From NCBI GenBank assembly GCA_965228415.1, contig OZ245814.1:4588001-4652000 (forward strand): a DNA stretch of 64,000 nt, written 5' to 3'. The position numbers and the translations under genes were made by a program. This DNA comes from Agaribacillus sp965228415. Its GTDB lineage: Bacteria > Bacteroidota > Bacteroidia > Cytophagales > Cyclobacteriaceae. This document shows positions 18,395 through 27,600 of this stretch, in pieces (the first letter of the stretch is position 1; each line of letters opens with the position of its first letter). The notes under the pieces were generated by a model. The model ran no database searches. It saw nothing but the letters and a program-made list of their open reading frames with translations, and was not told the DNA's origin.

Positions 18395-18780
18395 ATTCAC
18401 GCTGCTAGTATATTATATTATAATATATTAATTAAATTATTATTATCTATTAGGCTGTGGATTAGTGGATAAATTTTTGCCTTATTGTTTGACTTTTAAA
18501 AATGTTTATGAATTTGGGATTATTTTTAGTTTACTCACAAGTTATTAACATTTAAATGTCTGATTATGAGTGTTTTAACTATCAATATCACTTTATGCAC
18601 ATTTTTGAGCCGCTATATTTTATTAACGTTTATGTGAATAAGATAGTTTATAATTTTTTTATATCCACTTTAATTAACACCGCTTCCTTACATTTTAGGG
18701 TTCAGGATAGAATACCCATTGTTATCCACGGGTGTGTTTTAATTATCCACAGGTATTATAACAGGTAATTGTGGAATATA
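18385..18780. other. Candidate chromosomal replication origin (oriC): AT-rich region with DnaA-box cluster
   Basis: A noncoding, very AT-rich stretch between the TPR and Ig-like genes holds many sequences close to the DnaA box TTATCCACA. On the plus strand: a perfect TTATCCACA at 18743-18751, TTATCCACG at 18722-18730 (exactly 21 bp away), and TTATGCACA at 18593-18601 and 18385-18393. On the minus strand: TAATCCACA (18456-18464), TTATCCACT (18464-18472) and TTATTCACA (18633-18641). An almost pure A/T tract at about 18409-18450 could be the unwinding element. Two parS sites lie 4.6 kb away and mnmG is nearby, both common close to origins. dnaA is not in the window. Confidence 0.6.
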
Positions 18781-18819
18781 ATAGTCATACTAAAAGGGTA
18801 TGCTGATGCTTTTAACTGA

Positions 18820-20514
18820 TCATTCGATGGTAATGATTTCGTTTAATTCCCAGTTAGGCCTTAGAGTCAGCGTTTTGTTGAGATGATAAACAGGTTCAGG
18901 CTCTATAAAGTCACTGACGTTTCCGGGATCCCACTGGCCATTTTGATTCGTGTCGATTAATACCCTTATTTTATAATCACCCGGTTTGAGATCGTTGAAT
19001 TGGTATTTCTTTTTATTACTAATTTCCGCCTGTACTTCAAAGTTGGTATTGGTCAATTGAATGATAAATGCTGGGAAGTCCGTGACCACGTCACCCATGA
19101 TAATTCCAAGGTTGGCAGAGCTGGTAAAATTATATTCTTCCGTTATTTGGGTGCTGCTGTCCATTTCAATACTTATAAATGCATTATCAGGGATGAGTAG
19201 GGTTACTTTGTTGTTGGGATTTTTTGCATCAAAACTTTCTTTACCGGGAATTCTTCTTTGGTTAGCGGGTCTGGGGGCAGTGGCGGTGTCCTTTTTTATT
19301 AAGTCCGGGTCAAGCTGTTTTTCTATGGTGAGTTCCGTACGGTTGTCATTCCATTGCAAGTCAGTTAAACTGTCAATATTTTGTACAGTTGTACTATCGT
19401 ATCGGAATAACAGACTGTCTGTGTTAAGATAAAGTACAGGTTTGTTGAAAGCAATTTTTCCATTAAATACAGCGCTCGTATTGATTTCACTATGCCGTAG
19501 GTTTACGTTAAAATCAGGTGACTTTCTTTTGCTCTCCTGGAATTTCAAATAGAACAAAGTGTCAATGGATTGATTGATAGTATCGAAAGCGGTGAGATGC
19601 ACCTTGAGGCTATCTAAATTTTTGATGTTGTTATAGATTCTTAGCACTTCATTTTTATCAGTAAGCGTGCTGAATAACCTCCTTAAAGAATCGTTTACTG
19701 CCTCAAGCTGATAGGACATCACATATTTGTTGAACCTGGCCTCGTAATATTTGCCGGAGTTGCGGAGGTTGGTGAGCTTAAAGGGCCTGAAATTTCTCTT
19801 TCTGGTGTAGAGCTTCAGACTGTCGTAATTTTGTTGAAGGTCTATGATATCACCCAGGAAGCCAAACGGTTCCTTATCCGGTTCACACTTAAAATTTTTG
19901 TTTTGATCATCTACCGCATATATTCTGTATTGTCCGTTTTTAATATTCGTAAAATTGAATTGGCCCTCTTTGTTGGCTTTGATCGAATACTGCGCTCTGC
20001 CTGTAAATACATCCAGGGTATCGTTAATATCATAAATGGCAAGTAAAGCATTTTCAACCGGTTCGCCGGTTAGAATGTCGGTAACGCTCCCGTTAATACT
20101 CAGTGAGTCAAGAAAATCTCCGGTACTAAAAATAATGAGAAGATTTTCTGCAGGGTTATTTTCAGTTATATCGGTTACCGCACCACCAAAGTTGAATGTA
20201 TAGGTAGTGCTGTCTTCCAGTTGTAGATTGGTTAGTTTAACCGTTTTTTTATTGTACTGGAATTCGTAGTCTTCATTAATTTTAGGAGTAACCGTCAATT
20301 CATTCTTAATATTCTTAAGTTTGATATATTCATTGAATTCCATACTAATTTCATCACCCTTAAACAGCAGTGTTTCTTTTTGGGGATTGGCTACCACCAG
20401 TTCCGGAGGATCTTCGTCCTTGGGTCCGCCGGTGGGTGACTGTGGCCTCGCACAAGATAAGGCGAGTATGGGTAGCAGCATTAATAGGTAATGGAAGGAC
20501 GAATGGTTAGTCAT
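18820..20514 (-). CDS. Ig-like domain (SbsA-type) outer-membrane lipoprotein
   Basis: 564 aa lipoprotein with signal sequence and lipobox Cys at residue 21 (ILALSC), followed by the family hallmark SPTGGPKDEDPP and an N-terminal Ig-like domain (Big_5 type; ELVVANPQKETLLFKGDEIS, then TYTFNFGGAVTDITENN). Later sections include a carboxypeptidase-regulatory-like fold (GSVTDILTGEPVENALLAIY) and a C-terminal stretch with DTNQNGQWDPGN. It is widespread in Bacteroidota near this gene set and probably sits in the cell envelope; function is unknown. Its ATG overlaps the stop of the upstream methyltransferase by 8 nt (ATGACTAA), indicating translational coupling. Confidence 0.85.
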   Translation of the reverse strand: MTNHSSFHYLLMLLPILALSCARPQSPTGGPKDEDPPELVVANPQKETLLFKGDEISMEFNEYIKLKNIKNELTVTPKINEDYEFQYNKKTVKLTNLQLEDSTTYTFNFGGAVTDITENNPAENLLIIFSTGDFLDSLSINGSVTDILTGEPVENALLAIYDINDTLDVFTGRAQYSIKANKEGQFNFTNIKNGQYRIYAVDDQNKNFKCEPDKEPFGFLGDIIDLQQNYDSLKLYTRKRNFRPFKLTNLRNSGKYYEARFNKYVMSYQLEAVNDSLRRLFSTLTDKNEVLRIYNNIKNLDSLKVHLTAFDTINQSIDTLFYLKFQESKRKSPDFNVNLRHSEINTSAVFNGKIAFNKPVLYLNTDSLLFRYDSTTVQNIDSLTDLQWNDNRTELTIEKQLDPDLIKKDTATAPRPANQRRIPGKESFDAKNPNNKVTLLIPDNAFISIEMDSSTQITEEYNFTSSANLGIIMGDVVTDFPAFIIQLTNTNFEVQAEISNKKKYQFNDLKPGDYKIRVLIDTNQNGQWDPGNVSDFIEPEPVYHLNKTLTLRPNWELNEIITIE

Positions 20515-21391
20515 GTCTTACAATGTATATCAAACTTGAGTAATTGAGGTTATTTTTTTTGGCTTCGTGATTTGAGCGGTATCCGGTAATAAAAGCTTTT
20601 AACATATTTGTGTTGGCTGACTGATTTTTTTCACTTAACAAACTCACATAATAGGCATCAAGTTTTTGTGGCAGCACAGTTTCCACTTTAAGATGGTGCT
20701 TTGCTAACAGTGCTGAAATGGATTTTTTATCAAAGTGATACAAGTGTCTTGGCACGTCATATCCCGCCCAAAATTCTTTGTATAACCCGGCGTCATAAGA
20801 TTTATAGTTGGGTACTGCAATCACAAGCTTCCCGGAAGGTTTCAGCAGACGCTTAATTTTCATGAGTGTTTCATCTATTTGCGGTACATGTTCCAAAACG
20901 TGCCACAGTGTTATAACATTGTACTGTTGCTGTTTTTCAATATCAAAAATTGATCCATAGATGTCGGCTTGTGTTAAATTAATAGCCTGTTGTCTGGCCA
21001 GAGAGGCCGGTTCTACGCCTAAAACGCTCCATCCTTTATCCTGGCAGGCTTTTAGAAATTCTCCTGTACCACATCCGTAATCAAGTAAATGGCCTGTTTC
21101 GGTTAAACTAGTGACCAATTTGGCTTTTTGCTTCACTGTGATTTTTCGGACATTCTTGTAGATAAAGTTAATAAAACTGTTGGTTTTGTTGCTGTGAGAA
21201 ATGTATTGTGGAGACTGGTAGTATTGCATCAATTCATGCTCAGCAGGACGGGGATTTGTAAATTTGAAATGGCAATTTTCACAATTTACAATATTAAATG
21301 TTTCGCGAGAGACAGTAAAGTCCCGACATGTTCTATAGTTATTAAAATCCTTACCTTGACAGACAGGACATTCTTGCAACTTTTCAGGCAT
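20507..21391 (-). CDS. Class I SAM methyltransferase with N-terminal zinc-ribbon-like motif
   Basis: 294 aa protein. Residues 1-50 carry CPVC and CENC pairs (a zinc-ribbon-like element, CPVCQGKDFNNY and VNCENCHFKFTNPRP), followed by a Methyltransf_23 fold with SAM motif LLDYGCGTGEFLKACQ at about 108-123 and ITLWHVLEHVPQI. Similar proteins act on small molecules, lipids or glycans; the substrate is not evident. It lies 4 bp after mnmG and overlaps the Ig-like lipoprotein by 8 nt, so the three are co-transcribed. Confidence 0.88.
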   Translation of the reverse strand: MPEKLQECPVCQGKDFNNYRTCRDFTVSRETFNIVNCENCHFKFTNPRPAEHELMQYYQSPQYISHSNKTNSFINFIYKNVRKITVKQKAKLVTSLTETGHLLDYGCGTGEFLKACQDKGWSVLGVEPASLARQQAINLTQADIYGSIFDIEKQQQYNVITLWHVLEHVPQIDETLMKIKRLLKPSGKLVIAVPNYKSYDAGLYKEFWAGYDVPRHLYHFDKKSISALLAKHHLKVETVLPQKLDAYYVSLLSEKNQSANTNMLKAFITGYRSNHEAKKNNLNYSSLIYIVRHD

Positions 21392-21395
21392 TAAA

Positions 21396-23258
21396 TTATT
21401 TTCCTAGGTACACTAAAATAATTGAAATATCAGCTGGGGATACACCGCTGATTCTGGCGGCCTGTCCAAGGGTTTCAGGTTGAATTTTAGTCAACTTTTC
21501 CCTGGCCTCAGCAGATAGGGAGGTAAGCAGGCTATAATCAAAACCAGGCTTGATTTTATAGTCTTCAAGGCCTTCGATTTTCTTTGCCAGTTGTTTTTCT
21601 TTTTCTATGTAGTTATCATATTTAACAAGAATTTCCGCTTGTTGCAATACCTCCTCTTCAAATCCATGCAGGTAATCTGCTAATGACGGATCAATGGATG
21701 TAAGATTATGGATGTCGATTTCGGGTCTTTTCAAAAGCCTTTCTACCGCCACTTTTTCTTTGATAGTAGCAGTTTGGAGATTGGTGAGAGACTCATTGAT
21801 TTGCGTCGGGGTAACTTTTTTATGTTTTAGATCATTAAGCAATCTGGCGGTCTCATTTTTCTTATCCATCACCTTATCGAGCCTTTCATCTGAGGCGAGG
21901 CCAATTTTGTGACCTGTTTCCGTTAACCTGACATCGGCATTGTCCTGACGCAGCAATATCCTGAATTCGGCCCTGGAGGTAAACATGCGGTAAGGTTCTT
22001 CCGTTCCTTTATTGATCAGATCGTCGATTAATACGCCGATATAGGCTTCTGACCTTTTTAGTACGAGTGGTTCCAGTTCATTAATCTTTTGATGGGCATT
22101 GATGCCGGCCATTAAACCCTGGCATGCAGCTTCCTCGTAACCGGTAGTGCCGTTGATTTGGCCCGCAAAATACAAATGGTCAATAACCTTTGTTTCCAGC
22201 GTTAGTTTTAACTGGGTAGGTGGAAAATAATCGTATTCAATGGCATAACCGGGCCTGAACATTTTAACTTGTTCAAATCCTGGAATCCTGGTGAGTGCCT
22301 CATACTGTATATTTTCGGGCAATGAGGTGGAAAATCCGTTGACATAGATTTCCACGGTATTCCATCCTTCCGGTTCGACAAAGATCTGATGTCGCTCTCT
22401 TTCGGCAAAGCGGTTGATCTTATCCTCAATTGATGGGCAGTACCTGGGTCCTATACCTTTGATTCTTCCGGCGAACATGGGCGATTTATCAAAGCCTGTT
22501 TCGAGGATTTCATGAACAGATGTATTGGTATAGGTGATGTAACAACTTCTTTGTTTGGTAAGTCTTGGTGTATTGGTGTAGGAAAACTTTCCAGGTTTAA
22601 GGTCTCCGGCTTGTTCCTCCATCTTGGTATAATCCAGGGAACGTCCATCTACTCTGGGAGGTGTGCCGGTTTTCATCCTTCCGGATTCAAACCCTAATTG
22701 CACCAGTTGTTCTGTTAAACCTTTGGCCGCTCGTTCTCCTGTGCGACCTCCACCAAATTGTTTTTCTCCGATATGGATAAGGCCATTTAAAAAAGTGCCA
22801 TTGGTGAGAATCACTGATTTGGCTTTAATTTGTAACCCAAGACTGGTTTCCACGCCTACTACCCGGTTTTGTTTGACAATAATGCCGGTAATCATTTCCT
22901 GCCAGAAATCTACATTTGGCGTATTTTCAAGAGCCATTCGCCATTCATTGGAGAAAAGCATACGATCATTTTGAGACCGTGGACTCCACATAGCGGCACC
23001 TTTGGACTTATTGAGCATGCGGAATTGGATCATGGACCTGTCAGATACAATTCCCGACATACCTCCCAATGCATCAATCTCTCTCACAATTTGTCCCTTG
23101 GCAACGCCTCCCATGGCGGGATTACAGGACATTTGTGCGATAGTATTCATATTCATGGTAGCCAACAGCACCCTGGATCCCATCTGAGCTGCCGCATAAG
23201 CGGCTTCACAGCCGGCATGCCCTGCCCCTACCACTATAATATCGTATTCTATAAACAT
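21396..23258 (-). CDS. mnmG: tRNA uridine-5-carboxymethylaminomethyl modification enzyme MnmG
   Basis: FAD enzyme (620 aa, normal family length) that with MnmE installs the cmnm5 group on the wobble uridine of certain tRNAs. It shows the FAD-binding VGAGHAGCEAAYAAAQMG near residues 9-26, CNPAMGGVAKGQIVREIDAL, GTFLNG, GGGRTGERAAKGL, MKTGTPPRVDGRSLDY and the C-terminal ARISGVSPADI. An upstream in-frame GTG at 23291 would translate a parS site into MFHVEH; ATG 23258 (MFIEYDIIVVGAGHAG) matches the family start. The gene is first of an operon with a methyltransferase and the Ig-like lipoprotein. Its promoter region contains two parS sites. Confidence 0.97.
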   Translation of the reverse strand: MFIEYDIIVVGAGHAGCEAAYAAAQMGSRVLLATMNMNTIAQMSCNPAMGGVAKGQIVREIDALGGMSGIVSDRSMIQFRMLNKSKGAAMWSPRSQNDRMLFSNEWRMALENTPNVDFWQEMITGIIVKQNRVVGVETSLGLQIKAKSVILTNGTFLNGLIHIGEKQFGGGRTGERAAKGLTEQLVQLGFESGRMKTGTPPRVDGRSLDYTKMEEQAGDLKPGKFSYTNTPRLTKQRSCYITYTNTSVHEILETGFDKSPMFAGRIKGIGPRYCPSIEDKINRFAERERHQIFVEPEGWNTVEIYVNGFSTSLPENIQYEALTRIPGFEQVKMFRPGYAIEYDYFPPTQLKLTLETKVIDHLYFAGQINGTTGYEEAACQGLMAGINAHQKINELEPLVLKRSEAYIGVLIDDLINKGTEEPYRMFTSRAEFRILLRQDNADVRLTETGHKIGLASDERLDKVMDKKNETARLLNDLKHKKVTPTQINESLTNLQTATIKEKVAVERLLKRPEIDIHNLTSIDPSLADYLHGFEEEVLQQAEILVKYDNYIEKEKQLAKKIEGLEDYKIKPGFDYSLLTSLSAEAREKLTKIQPETLGQAARISGVSPADISIILVYLGK

Positions 23259-23273
23259 GGTTTCATTGCTTAG

Positions 23274-23291
23274 GTGTTCCACGTGGAACAC
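23274..23291. other. parS centromere site 1
   Basis: 18-bp perfect palindrome with the 16-bp core TGTTCCACGTGGAACA at 23275-23290, matching the bacterial parS consensus tGTTnCACGTGnAACa bound by ParB. It is 16 bp upstream of the mnmG ATG. ParB spreading from here would load SMC and segregate the origin region. Confidence 0.88.
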
Positions 23292-23312
23292 TTACCGACC
23301 ATTTTGCTGCTG

Positions 23313-23330
23313 ATGTTCCACGTGGAACAT
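23313..23330. other. parS centromere site 2
   Basis: Second perfect 18-bp palindrome with the same 16-bp core (23314-23329), 39 bp centre to centre from site 1 and 8 bp past the ybeY stop. The flanking base pair differs (A-T instead of G-C), so the two are not a simple long duplication. Confidence 0.88.
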
Positions 23331-23338
23331 CGTTCGAA

Positions 23339-23767
23339 TTAATTAAGGTTTTGCAAAGATAAGCAAGCTTCTTCTTTTTTTCTCATTTCTTTTTTTTCGG
23401 CTTCCGATTTGTCTTGATAGCCTAAGAGGTGCAGTACGCCATGGATAATAACGCGATGAAGTTCCTGCTCGAAAGGTTTTTTATAGGTGCCGGCATTTTC
23501 TTTAACCCTGTCGATGCTGATGTAGATCTCTCCCTGAATCTCCTGTTTTTCTGTTTCATTATGATCAAAGGTGATGATATCGGTGTAGGTGTCGTGGTTT
23601 AGAAAGTCCAGATTTATTTTGTGCAGGTAGGTATCAGAACAAAAGATGTAGTTAAGCTCGGTAAGAAGGTAGTCTTCGGCCTGGACAATTGCCGCTATCC
23701 ATTTTTTTGTATTTTCAGGTTGGTTTAATCGAAAGGAGATATCTTCATAGAAGAAGTTAATATCCAT
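23339..23767 (-). CDS. ybeY: Endoribonuclease YbeY (rRNA maturation factor)
   Basis: 142 aa zinc-dependent single-strand endoribonuclease involved in 16S rRNA 3'-end maturation and ribosome quality control. The catalytic zinc motif is visible as HGVLHLLGYQDKS (H-x3-H-x5-D form at about residues 109-119; the third ligand is D rather than H). TYTDIITFDH is the upstream family signature. It lies 4 bp after the RsbW-like ATPase gene on the same strand. ATG at 23767. Confidence 0.93.
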   Translation of the reverse strand: MDINFFYEDISFRLNQPENTKKWIAAIVQAEDYLLTELNYIFCSDTYLHKINLDFLNHDTYTDIITFDHNETEKQEIQGEIYISIDRVKENAGTYKKPFEQELHRVIIHGVLHLLGYQDKSEAEKKEMRKKEEACLSLQNLN

Positions 23768-23771
23768 CTCA

Positions 23772-24173
23772 TTAATTAACGTAGAAGGAGAGTTTTACAA
23801 TTCTTCCCTGGTCCTCAAAGGAGACTTCGTCTGACAGGTGTTTCATTAGAAAAATGCCTCTTCCGCCAGGTTTGTCCAGGTTTTCCGGGGCTGTAGGATC
23901 TGGTAGGTTATTATAATCAAAACCCTTCCCCTGGTCTCTTACTTCAAAACTAATGATATTGTCGTTGAGCATCAACGACAGGGAAACGTTTTTGTGTTTG
24001 TTATTTTTATTGCCATGCTTTATGGCGTTATTGACGGATTCGGTAACGGCGATCATAATGTTGCCATAGATGTCATCATCAATGCTATACTTCTCCTTAG
24101 CATTATCTATAAAGCTTTCTATGATCCTGATGTTTTCTCCCAGGGAAGGAATCTCTATTTTAATTAAGTTCAT
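23772..24173 (-). CDS. RsbW/SpoIIAB-like ATP-binding regulator (HATPase_c_2)
   Basis: 133 aa GHKL ATPase domain of the anti-sigma/serine kinase type. It carries the N box AVTESVNNAIKHGNKNNKHK (about 43-62), G1 box VRDQGKGFD and G2 box KPGGRGIFLMKHLSD. Such proteins phosphorylate an STAS-domain anti-anti-sigma factor or act in related phospho-switches; no STAS partner or sigma factor lies next to it. Between DUF4175 and ybeY, same strand; 4 bp from ybeY. Confidence 0.87.
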   Translation of the reverse strand: MNLIKIEIPSLGENIRIIESFIDNAKEKYSIDDDIYGNIMIAVTESVNNAIKHGNKNNKHKNVSLSLMLNDNIISFEVRDQGKGFDYNNLPDPTAPENLDKPGGRGIFLMKHLSDEVSFEDQGRIVKLSFYVN

Positions 24174-24282
24174 TAGTTTTTTAAAATCATGTATTGCAAT
24201 TTGATCAAAACCGTTGCACCTGGTTATACCAAAATAGCTTTGAATTTAGTCAAATTCTTTCAATCAATACTAATTACAGTGC

Positions 24283-27200
24283 TTATTTTTCAATTCTTTT
24301 AAAATATTCGTTTACTTCCTTTTTGTAGTAAGGATTAAGTTTCAAAGGTACGGTTTTTAATAATTCAATTTCCTTTTCCTTTAACTTGATGTATTCTTCA
24401 AAGGCTTTGGGCAATCTTTTCTCGTAATCTTTGGCCTTTTCAGCTTCTCGCTTTTCATCCAGCTCCCGTTCCCGTAAAGCATTTTCCGCTTCCAGCAATC
24501 TGGTCAGTATCTCTCTCTGCCGTTCTATCATCTCTGTGCTCAATCGCTTATTGACCAAATCAGTCTCTGTTTCTTCCATCTTATCGAGCAGATCGTTGAC
24601 ATTATTCCCGCCGCCCTCCTTGCCGCCTTCCTCGCCATTGTTGCCATATTTTTCGTTCATTTCCTGCAATGCCTGCCTTAATCGTTGTTGCTCCGCCGCC
24701 AACTTGGCCAACTCCTCTGATAACTGCCGGCCAGACTTACCACTTTTCTGCAACTGCTGGATCTGCTGGTTCAACTGCTTTTGTAATTCACTCAACCCAG
24801 GCATGTTTTTTCCATTGTTTCCTTTTTGCGGCTTGCCCATAGCATCTGCCATTTGTTGTTGCATTTGCTGCAACACGTCATCCAACAACAGTGCCAAATT
24901 ATTAATGGAGGTCATCGTAAATTGCTGCTTGCTCACGGCCAGCGATTTTTTTCGCTCTCTTAAGGCCTCAATGGTTTTATCCATATTGTCACTCATCTCT
25001 CCCAGTTCCCGGGTAACAAAAGAAGCAATCTGAAAAACCCTTTCGGAAAGGGCGAGGAGACTATCTTCTATAATCTTTGAATCATCTTTTAACTTCAGTT
25101 GTTGTTGCGATAGCGGAATGAATCTTGGATCACTTTGCTTAACATTACGGAAGTCGATCATTAACTTTTCCTGATCAAAAGATAACTTAACAAGATTATC
25201 AACGATATCTCTTAAATTATCCAAATTCTCCATCATCATTTCCATCTCCGCCCCGTTTTGCATTTGTTGCAATTTCTGTGACATTTCCTGCATCTTCTGG
25301 GCAGATTGTTGTTGAGACTTGGCGGCTTTTTTTCTCTTGTTATTATCCAGGTTCTCCTGGCTCTCCTTTTGCAACTGATCGATTTCCTTTTGCTCTTCAG
25401 AGGTATCCTGCATAGCATCAGGGTTTTTACGATCCTGGTTCAGTTCATTTAATTCTTCCAGCGATTTCTCAGTTTCCTCAAATTGTTCGTTAAGCTCCTG
25501 CTGTTGTTCCTGCAAGTCTTCAATGTCATTAGACTTGTCCTGAGTTTTCTCCGACAGCTCCTCCTGTTCTTCGGCGCTTTCATTTAGTTCATTAATAGTT
25601 TCCTCGAGCTTGTAATCAAATTTTAGTTTTTTGAATAGCTCCAGGCTTCTTTCCAATTCTTTTTCGAGGTTGTCTTCTTTATTGTTAAGCTTTTCCAGAA
25701 TATCCTGGACCTTGTTCATGTCCGTTTTCTCCTGCATCAGTTTTTGCAACTCATCGTAAAGCTTCTTGGTTTCCTCATCCAATAGCTCATCCATGAGTTT
25801 TTGCAACTGCTGCGCTTTTTCTTTAATTTTTTCGCTGTTTTCTGAAAAACGCTCTCTTTTTTGATTGCTCGCCCTGTTTAGGTCCTGCAGCTTTTTGATG
25901 GCTTCATTGAGTTCTTCCCTCTTCCTTAAAATTTCTTCCAGTCGTTTTTCATCCTGCCATTGCAAGGATTTTTCTGTTTTTAGTCTGTCTTCTTCCTCCT
26001 TTAGCTTTTCCTTTAGTTCGTTGGCCTTCTCCAGGGTCTCGTCGATTTGTTTTTCCGCGTTTTTAGACGACTCGGCGATGCTTTCTTTTAATTGACTTTT
26101 ATCGGGAATATTAAAAATGTAAGTCCCCGTTTTAGATGATTTTCTTCCATTGACCGCATCGTTATCCCATACTTGTAAATAATATTCTACTTTATCACCT
26201 TGATTCAAATCAATAGAATCAAACAACATTTGATAATAATAGCTTTGACTTATCCGGTTTTTATTGATGGGAATATTAATAGCCTGAAAGTCAGCTTCTT
26301 TCGAGTTGCCATTACTGGTTTTTTTATAGAATAATGATAATTGAGAAAGGCCATAATCGTCGGCAATATTTCCACCTAAAACCGTATAGCTATACAACGT
26401 AGTATCTTTAAATTGATCCAGTGTTATGGAGGGATACTGATCTGGAATTACCTCGATGTGGTAGTTTATCTTTTCTTTATTATCGCTGTATTCATTTTGT
26501 AGCTTTATCTGATAATCCTGGGATTTAAATAGCCTCTTTTTGTACGTAAACACCTGATTATCAATCATTTCTAGATCGTTTTCGGCTTTTTCCTCATCAA
26601 AGATTATTTTCATTTTCTCTGCATCCAGGGTAGTATAATGCCACTCAATGAGCGTACCCTGGGGGACTTCGATGTTGCCAATATTTTGCAAGGTCTGATT
26701 ATCCCTTTTTACGTATCTGGGAAAATTCAGCACTACATTGAAATTTTTCAGGTTTGGGCGGTTGACTACTTCGATGGTGTAGTCGGCCGAATAAAAACCG
26801 GCAGCCTCGAAAGAGAATTTTGTCTTGTGCTGAATTTTTTTGAAGGTGTATGCAAATCCTGCCTGATTTCTTGACTCCATTTTTATTCTTCTGTTATTGA
26901 ATAGCACAAATGCATTTTCCGGAATGGCTTTTCCTTCAAAGTCAAGTGTAATTGTAAAATCCTCATTTTTAAATGCCCTCAGGGTTTCATTGCCCAATAC
27001 AAATTGGAAAGGGGCGACAGGCAGGTAGTCTTTGTTGTAATTAATGATTTTGGTGGTACTGTCTTTTAAAAAACTAGGTGCAAAAAATAGCAATATAAAA
27101 ATGATGATAACCGGCACCACAGCATACTTTAAATATTTCCTGTTTTCGCCCAGGTCAATAGCCTGGGTAAATGGGATGATCCCAATCTTATCGGTTCGAT

Positions 27201-27600
27201 GACGAATGCTGGCGGCGATTAAATCACTATTAACGTTTGATATCTTTTGTAGCTGGAGTGTATTTAACAACTTATCCTCAATTTCCGGAAAGTAGCTGCC
27301 AATCTGCCTGGCGGCCTCTTCGTCGCTGATCTGTTTTTTAAGGTAAAACAGCCGGGTGATGGGGTCGATGATCCATTTATAACTTACAATGAGACCGAAG
27401 CTGATAAAAGAGAAAAATAATATGGCGCGTAAGGTGGTATCAAAATTAGCTATAAAAGCCAGAGAGTTGACAACTAAATAGGCCCCGAGAAGTGATGCAA
27501 ACAGAAACAGGCCACCTTTTAATAATTGATTCTGATAATACTTTCTTTTGTAGGCATTTAAATTAGTAATCAGAACATTTTCTTTTCCTGCTTTACTCAT
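24283..27600 (-). CDS. DUF4175 family large coiled-coil membrane protein
   Basis: 1105 aa. The N-terminal region has two or three transmembrane helices (about 28-50, 57-76 and 158-176), followed by a periplasmic-like beta-rich region to about 500. A very long, highly charged coiled coil follows (about 510-800; Glu, Lys and Gln dominate, for example EEEDRLKTEKSLQWQDEKR). A Gln-rich segment (QQQMADAMGKPQKGNNG) and a further helical tail end the protein. The layout matches the Bacteroidota DUF4175 family, whose function is unknown; an envelope-tethered structural or mechanical role is a guess. It sits upstream of the RsbW-like gene on the same strand (109 bp gap). Confidence 0.88.
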   Translation of the reverse strand: MSKAGKENVLITNLNAYKRKYYQNQLLKGGLFLFASLLGAYLVVNSLAFIANFDTTLRAILFFSFISFGLIVSYKWIIDPITRLFYLKKQISDEEAARQIGSYFPEIEDKLLNTLQLQKISNVNSDLIAASIRHRTDKIGIIPFTQAIDLGENRKYLKYAVVPVIIIFILLFFAPSFLKDSTTKIINYNKDYLPVAPFQFVLGNETLRAFKNEDFTITLDFEGKAIPENAFVLFNNRRIKMESRNQAGFAYTFKKIQHKTKFSFEAAGFYSADYTIEVVNRPNLKNFNVVLNFPRYVKRDNQTLQNIGNIEVPQGTLIEWHYTTLDAEKMKIIFDEEKAENDLEMIDNQVFTYKKRLFKSQDYQIKLQNEYSDNKEKINYHIEVIPDQYPSITLDQFKDTTLYSYTVLGGNIADDYGLSQLSLFYKKTSNGNSKEADFQAINIPINKNRISQSYYYQMLFDSIDLNQGDKVEYYLQVWDNDAVNGRKSSKTGTYIFNIPDKSQLKESIAESSKNAEKQIDETLEKANELKEKLKEEEDRLKTEKSLQWQDEKRLEEILRKREELNEAIKKLQDLNRASNQKRERFSENSEKIKEKAQQLQKLMDELLDEETKKLYDELQKLMQEKTDMNKVQDILEKLNNKEDNLEKELERSLELFKKLKFDYKLEETINELNESAEEQEELSEKTQDKSNDIEDLQEQQQELNEQFEETEKSLEELNELNQDRKNPDAMQDTSEEQKEIDQLQKESQENLDNNKRKKAAKSQQQSAQKMQEMSQKLQQMQNGAEMEMMMENLDNLRDIVDNLVKLSFDQEKLMIDFRNVKQSDPRFIPLSQQQLKLKDDSKIIEDSLLALSERVFQIASFVTRELGEMSDNMDKTIEALRERKKSLAVSKQQFTMTSINNLALLLDDVLQQMQQQMADAMGKPQKGNNGKNMPGLSELQKQLNQQIQQLQKSGKSGRQLSEELAKLAAEQQRLRQALQEMNEKYGNNGEEGGKEGGGNNVNDLLDKMEETETDLVNKRLSTEMIERQREILTRLLEAENALRERELDEKREAEKAKDYEKRLPKAFEEYIKLKEKEIELLKTVPLKLNPYYKKEVNEYFKRIEK

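Noticed and set aside
18556..18768. 70-codon plus-strand frame inside the candidate oriC
   Set aside because: Low-complexity aromatic-rich protein with no family, in an AT-rich stretch full of DnaA boxes; best read as noncoding.
24431..25033. 200-codon Ser/Cys-rich plus-strand frame
   Set aside because: Produced by the reverse complement of the Gln/Glu/Lys coiled coil of the DUF4175 gene; composition is artefactual.
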